A DNA stretch of 64,000 nt. It comes from JAOUEA01 sp963821935. Lineage in GTDB: Bacteria > Actinomycetota > UBA4738 > HRBIN12. The stretch is taken from contig CAWGFM010000002.1 in the NCBI GenBank assembly GCA_963821935.1, positions 248,001 through 312,000 of the forward strand. Direction: 5' to 3'. Position numbers and translations under genes: made by a program. Shown here piece by piece: positions 38,859-48,024 of this stretch (its first letter is position 1; every line of letters begins with the position of its first letter). The notes under the pieces are model-generated. The model was given only the letters and a program-made list of their open reading frames with translations, made no database searches and was not told where the DNA came from.

Positions 38859-40143
38859 TTGCACACCTTCCTCTACGTCTGCCTCGACGGCCTGGGCGAC
38901 GATCCGATCCCCGAGCTCGATGGCCGGACACCCCTGGAAGCCGCAGCGACCCCGAACCTCGATGCGCTCGCACACCGAGGCCGCACCGGATCGGTCATCA
39001 CGGTGGGCGAGGGCATCGCCCCGGAATCCGACATCGGCGTCTTCGGGATCCTCGGCTATGCCCCGCAGGATGAGCACCCCGGCCGCGGCATCTTGGAGGC
39101 CATGGGCATCGGCATGGATGTGCGTGACGGCGATCTCGCGTACCGCATCAACTTCGCCACCGGGGACGGCTCCGAGATCGTGGACCGCCGCGTGGGCCGG
39201 GACCTGTCCTCGGAGGAATCCCGTGCCCTCGCCGACGAGGTCGAGGGAAGGACTGGATCTGCCGGGCGCGGCGTTCGACCTGCAAGCCACGGTCGAGCAT
39301 CGGGGTGCCCTGGTGATCCGCACCGACGACGGCACGGCGCTGTCGGCCAACGTCACCAACACGGACCCCGCGTACCGGCGTGAAGGGCATCTGGGCGTGG
39401 CCCTGCAGACGTTCGACCCCGTGGTGGCGCTCGCCGAGCCCCTCGAGGATTCCGATGCTGCCAGACGTGCCGCCGATCTGACGAACGCGTTCGTCCAGGG
39501 ATCGGCGCCCATCATGGACGCTTCCGAGGTCAATCGGCGACGCCGGGCACGGGGTCAGCTCGCCGGTAACCTCATCCTGACCCGAGACGGCGGTGATCAT
39601 CTGCCGAGGCTGCAACCCATCGAGGAACGGTTCGGGATGCCGTGGGGGTGCTTCGTCGAGATGCCGGTCGAACGCGGCATCGCGATCGCCTTGGGGATGC
39701 AGCCGGTCGACGCACCTCGGCTCGACGCCGTGGGCTTCGGACCTACGGCCGAGGAGCGGTACGCGGACTGGGCGAGGCTGGCCTCCGATGCGCTCGGGGG
39801 ATTCCAGGCGTTGTACATCCACATCAAGGGCCCGGATGTGCCCGCCCACGACGGGCGTGCCCTGGACAAGCGCGACGTGATCACGGCGATCGACCGGGGC
39901 TTCTTCGCGGAGGTCCTGCCTCGATTGGACAGCCGCACCGTCGTCGCTGTCACCGCGGACCATGCCACCTCGTGTGTTCGGAAAGCGCACACCGCCGACC
40001 CCGTGCCGCTGCTCGTCAGCGGCGGTCCCATCCGTCCCGACGGCTCGAACTCCTTCGGGGAAGCGGCCTGCCGGGACGGATCGCTCGGCACCCTGCTCGG
40101 CCCGCAGATCCTGCCCGAGCTCATGTCGATCCTGGTCCAGTAG
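38859..40143 (+). CDS. apgM: Archaeal-type 2,3-bisphosphoglycerate-independent phosphoglycerate mutase, with apparent +1 frame change
   Basis: ApgM-type mutase of the alkaline phosphatase superfamily. A TTG start is supported by AGGAGG (38848-38853). The N-terminus has the metal motif DGLGDDPIPELDGRTPLE and the AAATPNLDALAHRG stretch. After ESRALADEVEG near 39245 the frame changes by one base; the continuation LDLPGAAFDLQATVEHRGAL runs in the next frame to 40143 and includes GPDVPAHDGR and TADHATSC. GAGGGAAGGACTG reads correctly as EGGL if one A is removed. It completes lower glycolysis after tpiA, where most bacteria have secG or ppc. Confidence 0.88.
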
Positions 40144-40148
40144 AACTC

Positions 40149-40178
40149 GAACCCCGGATGGGTTCATCGTCGTATACT
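40149..40178 (+). promoter_or_regulatory. apgM hairpin and peptide-transporter -10 box
   Basis: GAACCC (40149-40154) and GGGTTC (40160-40165) form a short hairpin directly after the apgM stop, a weak terminator. TATACT (40173-40178) is a strong -10 sequence, pointing to transcription of the peptide-transporter operon from about 40185 with a leader of some 85 bases. Confidence 0.45.
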
Positions 40179-40268
40179 CCTGCGGGCGATTCCGCCGGTC
40201 ACTGATCGTGGTTTGGTCGAGGCGGAACCGGGTAGATCGCTGCAGCAGCAGCTGGAGAGAGGGGCGGC

Positions 40269-41273
40269 GTGTCGCAGACCCACCTCGAACCTGAGGCCGT
40301 TGACGAAGACGCAGCGTTCTCAGAACCGGTACCGGCAGGCGACATCATCGGGCGTTCGCCCAGCCAGATCTTCTGGCGACGATTCCGCAAGGACAAGCTT
40401 GCGTTCGCCGGTGTCATAATTCTCACCATCATCGTGGCGTTGGCGCTGGCAGCGCCGCTGTTCGCCAGGCTGGTCGGCCACCCCGTCGACGCGCAATACG
40501 TCTTCGAGATGACGACTCCGGGCGGTGTACCCCTTGGGCCCACGACCAGCAACGAGGCGGGCGTGTTCCTCTTCGGAGCTGACGGGACGGCACGGGATCT
40601 GTTCGTTCGCGTGCTCTACGGAGCCCAGACATCGCTCATCGTGGCCCTCACCGCGACCGGCATCGAGCTCCTGCTCGGCGTCACGCTGGGCATCATGGCG
40701 GGCTTCTACCGGGGCAAGGTCGACACGTTCATCTCCGGGCTGACTGACATCTTCTTCTCGCTTCCGGTGCTGCTGCTCATGCTGGGCATCGTCGGTGCGT
40801 GTGGCGCGCAGCCGCCGGGGCAGGAATGCCTGGCCGGCTTGCTGCAACCCGGGCGAGGGCTGATCGCGTTCGTGATCGGCGTGTTCGGGTGGCCGTACCT
40901 GGCGCGCATCGTCCGGGGCCAGGTCCTGTCGATCCGCGAGAAGGAGTTCGTCGAGGCGTCACGGTCGTTGGGCGCTTCCAATCGCAGGATCATGTTCAGG
41001 GAGATCCTGCCCAATGTGCTCGCACCGATCATCGTTTACACGACGCTGATCATCCCCACGAACATCTTGCTCGAGGCCTCGCTCTCGTTCCTGGGCCTCG
41101 GCGTGCCGCCCTCGATCCCGTCGTGGGGTGCGGCCCTCAACGAGGCGACGTCCTACTACCGGGTTGCGTGGTGGATGATGCTGTTCCCGGGCCTGTTCCT
41201 GTTCGCGACCACGCTCGCGTTCAACCTGGTCGGAGACGGTCTGCGGGATGCGTTCGATCCCAAGACCGCCTGA
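40269..41273 (+). CDS. dppC: Dipeptide/oligopeptide ABC transporter permease (DppC type)
   Basis: A 334-residue membrane protein of the OppC/DppC family. An N-terminal 45-residue segment with SQIFWRRFRKDKLAFAGVII precedes the first helix, as in DppC. The loop EASRSLGASNRRIMFREILPNV contacts the ATPase, and LSFLGLGVPPSIPSWGAAL is diagnostic. A cysteine-bearing loop (ACGAQPPGQECL) is extra. GTG 40269 follows GAGAGGGG. It precedes the binding-protein gene, so the operon order C-A-B-D-F differs from the usual A-B-C-D-F. Confidence 0.9.
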   Translation: MSQTHLEPEAVDEDAAFSEPVPAGDIIGRSPSQIFWRRFRKDKLAFAGVIILTIIVALALAAPLFARLVGHPVDAQYVFEMTTPGGVPLGPTTSNEAGVFLFGADGTARDLFVRVLYGAQTSLIVALTATGIELLLGVTLGIMAGFYRGKVDTFISGLTDIFFSLPVLLLMLGIVGACGAQPPGQECLAGLLQPGRGLIAFVIGVFGWPYLARIVRGQVLSIREKEFVEASRSLGASNRRIMFREILPNVLAPIIVYTTLIIPTNILLEASLSFLGLGVPPSIPSWGAALNEATSYYRVAWWMMLFPGLFLFATTLAFNLVGDGLRDAFDPKTA

Positions 41274-41337
41274 TGTGCGTACACGAGTCGTAAGGATGAT
41301 CCGTTTTTCGGAACGGGAGAGACATGAAGGGGGCACG

Positions 41338-43183
41338 ATGAGTAAGAAGCTTCGGTATGGCGCGATCGTCGCCGTATTGGCGATCGTCGCCGCTGCGTGC
41401 GGCGGCGACTCGACGAGCGGCGATACCACCGGCGCGACCGGTGACACGGGCGCAGAGCCAGTCGCCGGCGGCACGCTGAGGGTCGGCTTCGACGGAGGGT
41501 CGGACTTCTTCTACGGCATGAACCCGTCGGCCGAGTACTACTCGCTGTCGTGGGAGTTCCTGCGCGCTGGTTTGGCACGCACCCTGCTTTCGTACAGCGG
41601 CACGCCGGGCACCGAGGGCGGCAACGAGACGCTGCCCGACCTGGCGGCCGATCAGCCTGAGGTTTCCGCCGACGGCCTGACCTACACCTTCACGCTGAAG
41701 GACGGCATCATGTTCGGCGATCCGCTGAACCGTCCGATCGTGGCTGACGACTTCGTGACCGCGGTCAACCGTGTCGCGGACCCGGAGGCATCCTCTGGTG
41801 GCTACTGGTTCTACTACGCCGGTGTGATCAAGGGCTTCCAGGAGGCCTACGACGACCCGAAGCTTGAAGAGGTCAGCGGCGTCAAGGCACATCGACGACA
41901 CGACCGTCGAGTTCACCCTGGAAGAGCCGATCGGCGCTTTCCCGTACCTGGTCGCCATGCCGGCGATGGCTCCGCTGCCCGAGGAACTGGTCAAGGCGCA
42001 CCCGAAGGACATCGGGCAGTTCCTCGTTTCCTCCGGTCCCTACCAGTGGGAGGGCATGGCGGACATCGACATCGAGGGCCAGACCCCTCCGACGGGAATG
42101 GACATCGGGAAGTCCTACGTGCTGGAGCGCAACCCCGCATGGGACAAGGCAACCGATGACCTTCGCCCCGCCTACCTCGATCGCATCGAGGTCCAGGTCG
42201 GCGGCGAGGTGCAGGATCTGCTCGACAAGGTCGACGCGGGCGCGCTCGACATCTGCATGACCTGCCTGGGTACGGCCACCACGTTGCAGCAGTACCACGC
42301 CGACCCCGCGCTGGAAGACCGGATCAAGGTCTATCCGAGCGACGGCATCACCTATACGGGGCTGAACGTGTTCCAGCCACCGATGGACGACATCCACATC
42401 CGGAAGGCCATCAACTGGGTCATCGACCGGGCGGCGCTCCTGCGGCTGATCGGTGGACCGGACCAGGGCGAGATCACGAGCCACTTCATCCCTCCGTCGA
42501 TGCTGGGCGGGCTCGGACAGGACTACAACCCATATGGAACCCCGGACGAGCGCGGTGATGTGGCCAAGGCCATGGAGGAGATGAAGCAGTCCAAGTACGA
42601 CACCGATCAAGACGGCATGTGCGACGCACCCGAGTGCACCTTCGATGCCTTGACGGTCACCGACGACGACGACGCGATCAAGACGTTGGAGACCATGTCG
42701 GCGAGCATCGAGAAGATCGGCATGAGCATGAACATCAAGACGCTCAACTACAATGCCGTCGTACAGAAGTGCGCCACGCTGGCTGCTCACCAGGCGTTCT
42801 GTCAGGCAGCCTGGGGCAAGGACTTCGCCAGTGCCTTCACGTACTTCGACCCGCTGCTCAATGGGGGCGAGAACGGCTCCAACTACGCGTTCTTGGGCAC
42901 GACCGAAGCCGACCTGGAGAAGTACGGCTACACCGTCCCAGCCGACGGTATCCCGACGATCGATGCTGAGATCGACGAGTGCTGGGCGCTGGCCTTGGAT
43001 GAGGCCAACCAGTGCTGGGCCGACCTGGACAAGATGGTGATGGAGGAGATCGTGCCGGTCGTCCCGCGCCGGTTCTCCAACCAGATCGACATCCTGGGTG
43101 AGAACATCGCGAACTACTCGTTCGACCAGTTCGCTGGGATGGGTGCGCTCGACCACTACTCCATGGTCGATACAGCCGCCTGA
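41338..43183 (+). CDS. dppA: Peptide ABC transporter substrate-binding lipoprotein, with apparent +1 frame change
   Basis: A family-5 (DppA/OppA) binding protein of about 614 residues once joined. Lipobox AAAC (Cys21) and the linker precede GGTLRVGFDGG. The first frame runs to VSGVKA near 41889; the next frame continues IDDTTVEFTLEEPIGAFPYL and ends at 43183. The junction AAG GCA C ATC GAC reads through if one C is removed. The C-terminal part has the expected long domain with IRKAINWVIDRAALL. ATG 41338 has a GAAGGGGG site. It is the ligand receptor of the surrounding permease and ATPase genes. Confidence 0.87.
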
Positions 43184-43200
43184 TCCCACGATTCGAAGGT

Positions 43201-43234
43201 GAAGAGGAGCGGGGCTTCGACCTCGCTCCTCTTC
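43201..43234 (+). terminator. Strong hairpin between dppA and dppB, likely attenuator
   Basis: GAAGAGGAGCG (43201-43211) pairs perfectly with CGCTCCTCTTC (43224-43234), and the inner GGG/CCT extends the stem around CTTCGA. No T-run follows. Such a hairpin after the binding-protein gene would stabilise its mRNA and reduce downstream expression, matching the excess of binding protein needed over permease. Confidence 0.6.
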
Positions 43235-43257
43235 CCGCACAACGGGGGCGGGAGCAC

Positions 43258-44229
43258 ATGGGCAGATACCTGATCCGGCGGACGCTGTTCATGCTGCTGG
43301 TGCTCTGGGTCATCTCCGTCCTGACGTTCTTGGTCTTCGTCAAGTTGCCACCCGGTGATCCCGCCAGGCGGCTCGCGGGCAGGTCGGGCACGCCTGAGGT
43401 GATCGAACTCATCCAGGAGCGACTGGGCCTCAACGACTCGCTCCCCACGCAGTACGCGCGGTTCGCCAAGGGACTGGTTCCCTGGCCGGGGTTGTGGCTC
43501 AACGAGGAGGTCTACTTCTCCTACGCCAACAACGTTCCCGTCAAGTCGGAGCTGATCGAACGGGTGCCGATCAGCGTGACGCTCATGGTCGGCGGCGTCG
43601 TCCTCTGGCTCCTCATCGGCATCCCCACCGGCATCGTGTCGGCGGTGAAACGACGATCCCTCGCCGACAGGAGCGCGATGCTGTTCGCGCTCATCGGAGT
43701 GTCCCTGCCCAGCTTCTGGCTGGGGATGGTCCTGATCTACGTGTTCTTCTACCGACTCGGGTGGGCTCCACCGACGGGGCTGGAGATCGGCTCCTCACTC
43801 TGGCAATCCATCTTCCAAGGCAAGTTCCTGCTGGCCTGGATCACCCTGGCGGTGACCTCTGCGGCGTTCTACGCCCGCATGGTCCGCGGGAACATGCTCG
43901 AGGTCCTCAGCGAGGACTACACGCGGACCGCCAGGGCCAAAGGTCTGTCTGAGCGCCGTGTCGTGTACAAGCACGGGTTGCGGGCGGCGCTGACACCGGT
44001 GGTGACCATGGTCGGCCTCGACATTGCGTTCTTGCTCGGTGGTGCCGTCATCGTGGAGCAGGTGTTCCTGCTGCCGGGACTCGGCATCTACGCACTCCAG
44101 TCCCTGCTCAGCACCAACTATCCCGGGGTCATGGCCGTGACGATCGTCGGGGCGCTGTTCATCGTCACGGCCAACCTGGTCGTCGACGTCATCTATGCGG
44201 CGCTCGACCCGCGCGTGCGCTACAGCTAG
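43258..44229 (+). CDS. dppB: Dipeptide/oligopeptide ABC transporter permease (DppB type)
   Basis: A 323-residue membrane protein beginning MGRYLIRRTLFMLLVLWVIS, the usual DppB start, with a first periplasmic loop and six hydrophobic segments. The ATPase-contact loop is DYTRTARAKGLSERRVVYKHGLR, and IVEQVFLLPGLGIY is conserved. ATG 43258 follows GGGGGCGGGAG. It pairs with DppC to form the channel. Confidence 0.91.
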   Translation: MGRYLIRRTLFMLLVLWVISVLTFLVFVKLPPGDPARRLAGRSGTPEVIELIQERLGLNDSLPTQYARFAKGLVPWPGLWLNEEVYFSYANNVPVKSELIERVPISVTLMVGGVVLWLLIGIPTGIVSAVKRRSLADRSAMLFALIGVSLPSFWLGMVLIYVFFYRLGWAPPTGLEIGSSLWQSIFQGKFLLAWITLAVTSAAFYARMVRGNMLEVLSEDYTRTARAKGLSERRVVYKHGLRAALTPVVTMVGLDIAFLLGGAVIVEQVFLLPGLGIYALQSLLSTNYPGVMAVTIVGALFIVTANLVVDVIYAALDPRVRYS

Positions 44230-44248
44230 CCGTCGACAGGAGGAACCC

Positions 44249-45260
44249 GTGCCCGATCCGCTGCTGGACGTGTCCGACCTCCGCGTGAAGTTCAAGACCG
44301 ACGACGGCGTCGTCCGGGCGGTCGATGGGGTGTCCTTTTCGATCATGCCTGGCGAGACACTCGGCGTCGTGGGGGAGTCAGGTTCGGGCAAGTCGGTGAG
44401 CTCCCTGGCGATCATGGGCCTGGTCAACCGCAAGCAGGCCGACGTGACCGGATCGATCACGTTCAAGGGCCAGGACCTGTTGACCTTGCCGAACGACGAG
44501 ATGCGTGACATCCGTGGCAAGCAGATCTCCATGATCTTCCAGGACCCCATGACATCGCTGCACCCGTACTACCGGGTGGGCGACCAGATCTCCGAGTCCA
44601 TCCTGGAGCACGAGGACGTTTCCAAAAAGGATGCGGGCAAGCGAGCGGTGGAGATGCTGGGCCTGGTCGGCATCCCCCGCCCAGACGAGCGTGCTCGGCA
44701 GTACCCACACGAGTTCTCCGGCGGTATGCGCCAACGGGCCATGATCGCCATGGCGCTGTCCCTCAACCCGGACCTGCTCATCGCGGACGAGCCAACGACC
44801 GCCCTCGACGTCACCGTGCAGGCACAGATCCTGAACCTGATCGACAAGCTGAAGGACGAGTTCGACACGGCCGTCATGATCATCACGCACGACCTGGGCG
44901 TCGTCGCCGAGTACTGCGACAACATCCAGGTGATGTACGCCGGCAGGATCGTGGAATCCGGCAACACCGACGACATCTACTACCAGCCGCACCACCCCTA
45001 CACCTGGGGGTTGCTCCAGTCCATCCCACGATTGGACGAGGTCGAGGACCGGCTCACGCCCATCAAAGGCCTGCCGCCCTCCCTCATCAACCTTCCCCAA
45101 GGGTTGCTCGTTCTCACCTCGTTGTCCGTACCGGTTCGATCGATGCGTCGAGGAGGAGCCGCTCCTGGTGCCGACCGACGGACACCATGCCGACGCGTGT
45201 TTCCTGACCCTCGAGCAGAAGGAGACCGTCGTGCGCGAACAGACGGTGGTGAGGCAGTGA
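44249..45260 (+). CDS. dppD: Peptide ABC transporter ATP-binding protein (DppD), 3' end shifted by +1
   Basis: The first ATPase of the transporter, about 336 residues. Walker A is GESGSGKSV, the signature is FSGGMRQR, and Walker B is LLIADEPTTALD. The frame changes after SLINLPQG (about 45104): removing one T in GGGTTGCTC gives CSFSPRCPYRFDRC, the oligo_HPY cysteine motif, and the proper end at TGA 45258-45260. As it stands the frame continues without a stop into the next gene and would read as a fused 700-residue protein. GTG 44249 has AGGAGG (44238-44243). Confidence 0.87.
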
Positions 45261-46348
45261 GCGCCCAAGCGGTCGCCGGCGAGCCCGAGGCCACCCCGCG
45301 CGCCGGCGAACCACTCATCAGGATCGCGGGGTTGAAGAAGTACTTTCCGATCACCCGTGGCATCCTGATCCAGAGGCACATCGGCGACGTGCACGCCGTG
45401 GATGGGGTCGATCTGGAGGTCTATCCGGGCGAAACCGTGGGTCTGGTGGGCGAAACGGGGTGCGGCAAGTCCACGCTGGCCCGGGTCGTCATGCGGCTCT
45501 ACGAAGCCACCGAGGGCACGATCGAGTTCGACGGGAACGACATCACGCACCTGAAGGGCGGTGACCTTCGTGATCTTCGCCGGGACATGCAGATGGTGTT
45601 CCAGGACCCCTACGCGTCCCTGAACCCTCGCAAGACGGTGGGCTCGATCGTGAATGAGCCGTTCCAGCTCCACGGCACCGTCGAGCGCAACAAGCGCAAG
45701 GCCACCGTGCAGGAGCTGATGGAGCTCGTCGGCCTCAACCCCGAGCACTACAACCGCTACCCGCACGAGTTCTCGGGCGGCCAGCGGCAACGGATCGGCG
45801 TCGCCAGAGCGCTGGCGCTGAGGCCCAGGCTCATCGTGGCCGACGAGCCGGTCTCGGCATTGGACGTCTCGGTGCAGGCACAGATCCTGAACCTGCTGTC
45901 GGACCTGCAGGGTGAGTTCAATCTGACCTACCTGTTCATCGCGCACGACCTGTCCGTGGTCAAGCACGTGTCCGACCGGGTCGCCGTCATGTACCTGGGC
46001 AAGATCGCGGAGATCGCCGACGGCGAGACCCTTTATCGCCACCCCCGTCACCCGTACACCGGTGCGCTGCTGTCCGCCGTGCCGGTCGCCGATCCGCGGT
46101 TGGCCAAGGAGAAGCAGCACATCGTGTTGGAGGGGGACGTGCCCTCACCCATCGACCCACCGTCGGGCTGCCGGTTCCACCCTCGGTGTCCGCAGACGAA
46201 GAAGCTGGCCAAAGCCGAAGGACGCACGGACGGGGTCGAGCCGCGTTGCCGGGAGGAAGTGCCCGAGCTACGGGCCTTCGAGGAAGGTCAACTCGCCGCG
46301 TGTCACTTCCCGCTCGAGGAATCTATCATCGCTTCCAGGGGCGACTGA
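45257..46348 (+). CDS. dppF: Peptide ABC transporter ATP-binding protein (DppF)
   Basis: The second ATPase, 363 residues. After an Ala/Glu-rich leader it starts LIRIAGLKKYFPITRG. Walker A is GETGCGKST, the signature is FSGGQRQR, and Walker B is LIVADEPVSALDVS. The C-terminal oligo_HPY motif GCRFHPRCP is present. GTG 45257 overlaps the true dppD stop (GTGA), showing that the two were separate, coupled genes. With dppC, A, B and D it makes a complete importer. Confidence 0.9.
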   Translation: MSAQAVAGEPEATPRAGEPLIRIAGLKKYFPITRGILIQRHIGDVHAVDGVDLEVYPGETVGLVGETGCGKSTLARVVMRLYEATEGTIEFDGNDITHLKGGDLRDLRRDMQMVFQDPYASLNPRKTVGSIVNEPFQLHGTVERNKRKATVQELMELVGLNPEHYNRYPHEFSGGQRQRIGVARALALRPRLIVADEPVSALDVSVQAQILNLLSDLQGEFNLTYLFIAHDLSVVKHVSDRVAVMYLGKIAEIADGETLYRHPRHPYTGALLSAVPVADPRLAKEKQHIVLEGDVPSPIDPPSGCRFHPRCPQTKKLAKAEGRTDGVEPRCREEVPELRAFEEGQLAACHFPLEESIIASRGD

Positions 46349-46386
46349 CGCCCTCCTCGTCCGTCCTCCCCGACACCGGAGATCAC

Positions 46387-46614
46387 ATGCTGAATACCGT
46401 CATCATCGTCATCGACGTCATCGCCGCCCTGTTCCTCATCCTCACGATCCTGCTGCACTCCGGACGGGGAAGCGGCCTGTCCGACATGTTCGGTGGCTCT
46501 TCCTCGTTGTCCGGCGGTACGGCGCTGGAGCGAACGCTCGACCGTCTCACCGTCGTGTCGGGCGTCATCTTCGGCCTGTGCACGTTCTGGCTCGCCTGGA
46601 AGTGGAACCCGTAG
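46387..46614 (+). CDS. secG: Preprotein translocase subunit SecG
   Basis: A 75-residue membrane protein with two hydrophobic helices (VIIVIDVIAALFLILTILL; LTVVSGVIFGLCTFWLAW) and the central HSGRGSGLSDMFGG typical of SecG. It assists the SecYEG channel. It normally follows tpiA in actinobacteria; here it is separated from it by apgM and the peptide-transporter operon. ATG 46387 is chosen on homology of the start; no strong ribosome-binding site is visible. Confidence 0.9.
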   Translation: MLNTVIIVIDVIAALFLILTILLHSGRGSGLSDMFGGSSSLSGGTALERTLDRLTVVSGVIFGLCTFWLAWKWNP

Positions 46615-46630
46615 AGCGAGCGATCGACGT

Positions 46631-46653
46631 GGGAGGGGGCTTACCCCCCGCCC
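46631..46653 (+). terminator. Hairpin after secG
   Basis: GGGAGGGGG (46631-46639) pairs with CCCCCGCCC (46645-46653), with one A/G mismatch and a CTTAC loop. It lies 16 bases beyond the secG stop and ahead of the tRNA promoter. Confidence 0.5.
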
Positions 46654-46685
46654 GGCACAACCCGGTTGCTAGAATCCACGACCAC

Positions 46686-46775
46686 GTCGGAGTGGCGGAA
46701 TACGGTAGACGCGCTAGGTTGAGGGCCTAGTCCCCTTCACGGGGGGTGGGGGTTCAAGTCCCCCCTCCGACACCA
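46686..46775 (+). tRNA. tRNA-Leu (anticodon GAG, CCA encoded)
   Basis: Acceptor GTCGGAG (46686-46692) pairs with CTCCGAC, followed by discriminator A and encoded CCA (46773-46775). The anticodon stem CTAGG/CCTAG holds loop TTGAGGG with anticodon GAG. The long variable arm (CCCC...GGGG) is that of a class II leucine tRNA, and the T arm is GGGGG TTCAAGT CCCCC. TAGAAT (46670-46675) is its -10 box. The gene is intact, and integrase remains follow directly, so its 3' end is the likely attachment site. Confidence 0.97.
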
Positions 46776-46798
46776 GCTGACCTGCGAGAATGGATAGT

Positions 46799-46826
46799 GG
46801 CCCCGAGCGTGCGCCCCCTCGGGGCC
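46799..46826 (+). terminator. Nine-base-pair hairpin downstream of tRNA-Leu
   Basis: GGCCCCGAG (46799-46807) and CTCGGGGCC (46818-46826) are perfect arms around ten bases. It lies between the tRNA and the convergent integrase remnant and can terminate both. A direct repeat ATTCCCCCA x2 follows at about 46831-46851. Confidence 0.55.
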
Positions 46827-46857
46827 TACTCATTCCCCCAATATTCCCCCAGGACCC

Positions 46858-47202
46858 TCATCCGTGGTCCCGCCCCAGGATCGCCCCCACCTGTTCCGCC
46901 GCATCCGTCGTGGCCTCCGTGGTGTCGTGGGTGTAGATGTTGCCCGTCGTGGCGATCGAGGAGTGCCCGAGCTGGCGAGACACCACGTCGAGCCTGACAC
47001 CAGCACCCAAGGCAAGCTCGGCGTAGGTGTGGCGTGCGGCATGCAGCGGGATGTCTGGGACTCCGGCATCGCGGGCGAGTCCCTGCCACCGCGACCGCAG
47101 GGTGTCCGGGTGGATCACCATCCCATCGGGTTCGGTCACCACCCACTCCGAGGCGATACCGACACCGCCATCGACCTTCCACGCTGGCCCGAACGCCAGC
47201 CG
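46858..47202 (-). pseudogene. Tyrosine-recombinase integrase, C-terminal fragment
   Basis: About 115 residues match the end of phage/ICE integrases: RLAFGPAWKV, then GMVIHPDTLRSRW, HAARHTYAELALGAGVRLDVVSRQ, GHSSIATTGNIYTH with the catalytic His and Tyr. The N-terminal arm-binding and core domains with the first catalytic Arg and Lys are absent; upstream of about 47202 the frame is unrelated and lies on the back of another gene. Position next to tRNA-Leu fits an element that integrated into the tRNA 3' end. It cannot be active. Confidence 0.85.
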
Positions 47203-47210
47203 CTCGACCG

Positions 47211-47810
47211 ACGTTGGGCCTGTCGATCGCCGTCGCCTCAGGCGGGCGTGCCCTGGGCACGATCCTCGTCGAGGCCGGAGAGGTGCTGTACCTAGCGCTG
47301 GAGGACAGCCCCCGCCGATTGCAGTCGCGGCTGAGGTCGCTGCTGGAGGCCGAACCCGCGCCGGACGGGCTGCACATCGAGACGGACTGGCCGCGCATGG
47401 ACGAGGGCGGTGCCGACCGTATGGAAGCCTGGCTCGACGAACACCCCGAGGCGCGGCTGGTGATCGTCGACGTGTGGCCCCGCATCCGGCCACGGGGAGG
47501 GAAAAGCACCGACTACTTCTCCGTGGACTACGACGGAGCCGCGCGGCTTCAGGGCATCGCCCTGGCTCGTGGGATCGCGGTCGTGGCGCTCATGCACACC
47601 CGGAAGGCGGAAGCAGCCGACTTCGTGGAGACCGTGCAGGGCACGTTCGGCACCGCCGCAGCCGCAGACACGATCATCGTGGTGAAGCGCAGCCGAGGAC
47701 AGGCCGATGCCACGCTGCACGTCACCGGGCGCGACGTATCCGAACAGGAGCTAGCACTCAGGTTCACGCCGTCCGTCGGGGCGTGGGGCGCTGATGGGCG
47801 ATGCCGCTGA
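47211..47810 (+). pseudogene. RepA-like AAA ATPase (AAA_25), N-terminally truncated
   Basis: About 199 residues of a RecA-fold ATPase as found in plasmid and phage replication modules. The homology starts abruptly at TLGLSIAVASGG, just after where a GKT-type Walker A should be, then continues VLYLALEDSPRRLQSRL, Walker B RLVIVDVWP, MHTRKAEAADFVETVQGTFG and AADTIIVVKR. The missing half abuts the truncated integrase on the opposite strand at about 47203-47210, so one deletion removed both gene starts. The 3' end overlaps the winged-helix gene. Confidence 0.78.
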
Positions 47811-48024
47811 GTACGCGATCGGTGAGACCCGCAAGGAGCTGCTGGACGCCGTGCGTGCCCACGGCTCCCTGACGCCGAAGCAGGCATCCGAGATCGCCTC
47901 GGTGGAGTACGGGTTGGCGAAGACGACCCTGTGGCGGATGGCGAAGGACGGCCAGCTGCTCGCCGACGGTGGCCGTTACCGCCTACCCCCTGTTACCCCT
48001 GTAACCGAGTCACCCACAGGGTGA
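47794..48024 (+). CDS. Small winged-helix DNA-binding protein
   Basis: A 76-residue protein with a helix-turn-helix and wing pattern (HGSLTPKQASEIASVEYGLAKTTLWRMAKDGQLLADGGRYRL). It overlaps the ATPase remnant by 17 bases. Such small wHTH proteins often accompany RepA-like ATPases in integrated elements and may control replication or excision. The last codons run into a cluster of inverted repeats that includes its own stop. Confidence 0.6.
   Translation: MGDAAEYAIGETRKELLDAVRAHGSLTPKQASEIASVEYGLAKTTLWRMAKDGQLLADGGRYRLPPVTPVTESPTG

Noticed and set aside
44249..46348. A single fused double-ATPase transporter gene
   Set aside because: The middle 50 residues are nonsense in that frame, while the proper DppD end and DppF start exist one frame over.
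46751..46775. A second copy of the tRNA-Leu 3' end marking the far edge of the integrated element
   Set aside because: I looked for the GTTCAAGTCCCC...CCGACACCA stretch downstream and found no repeat within the window; the boundary is lost or lies outside.
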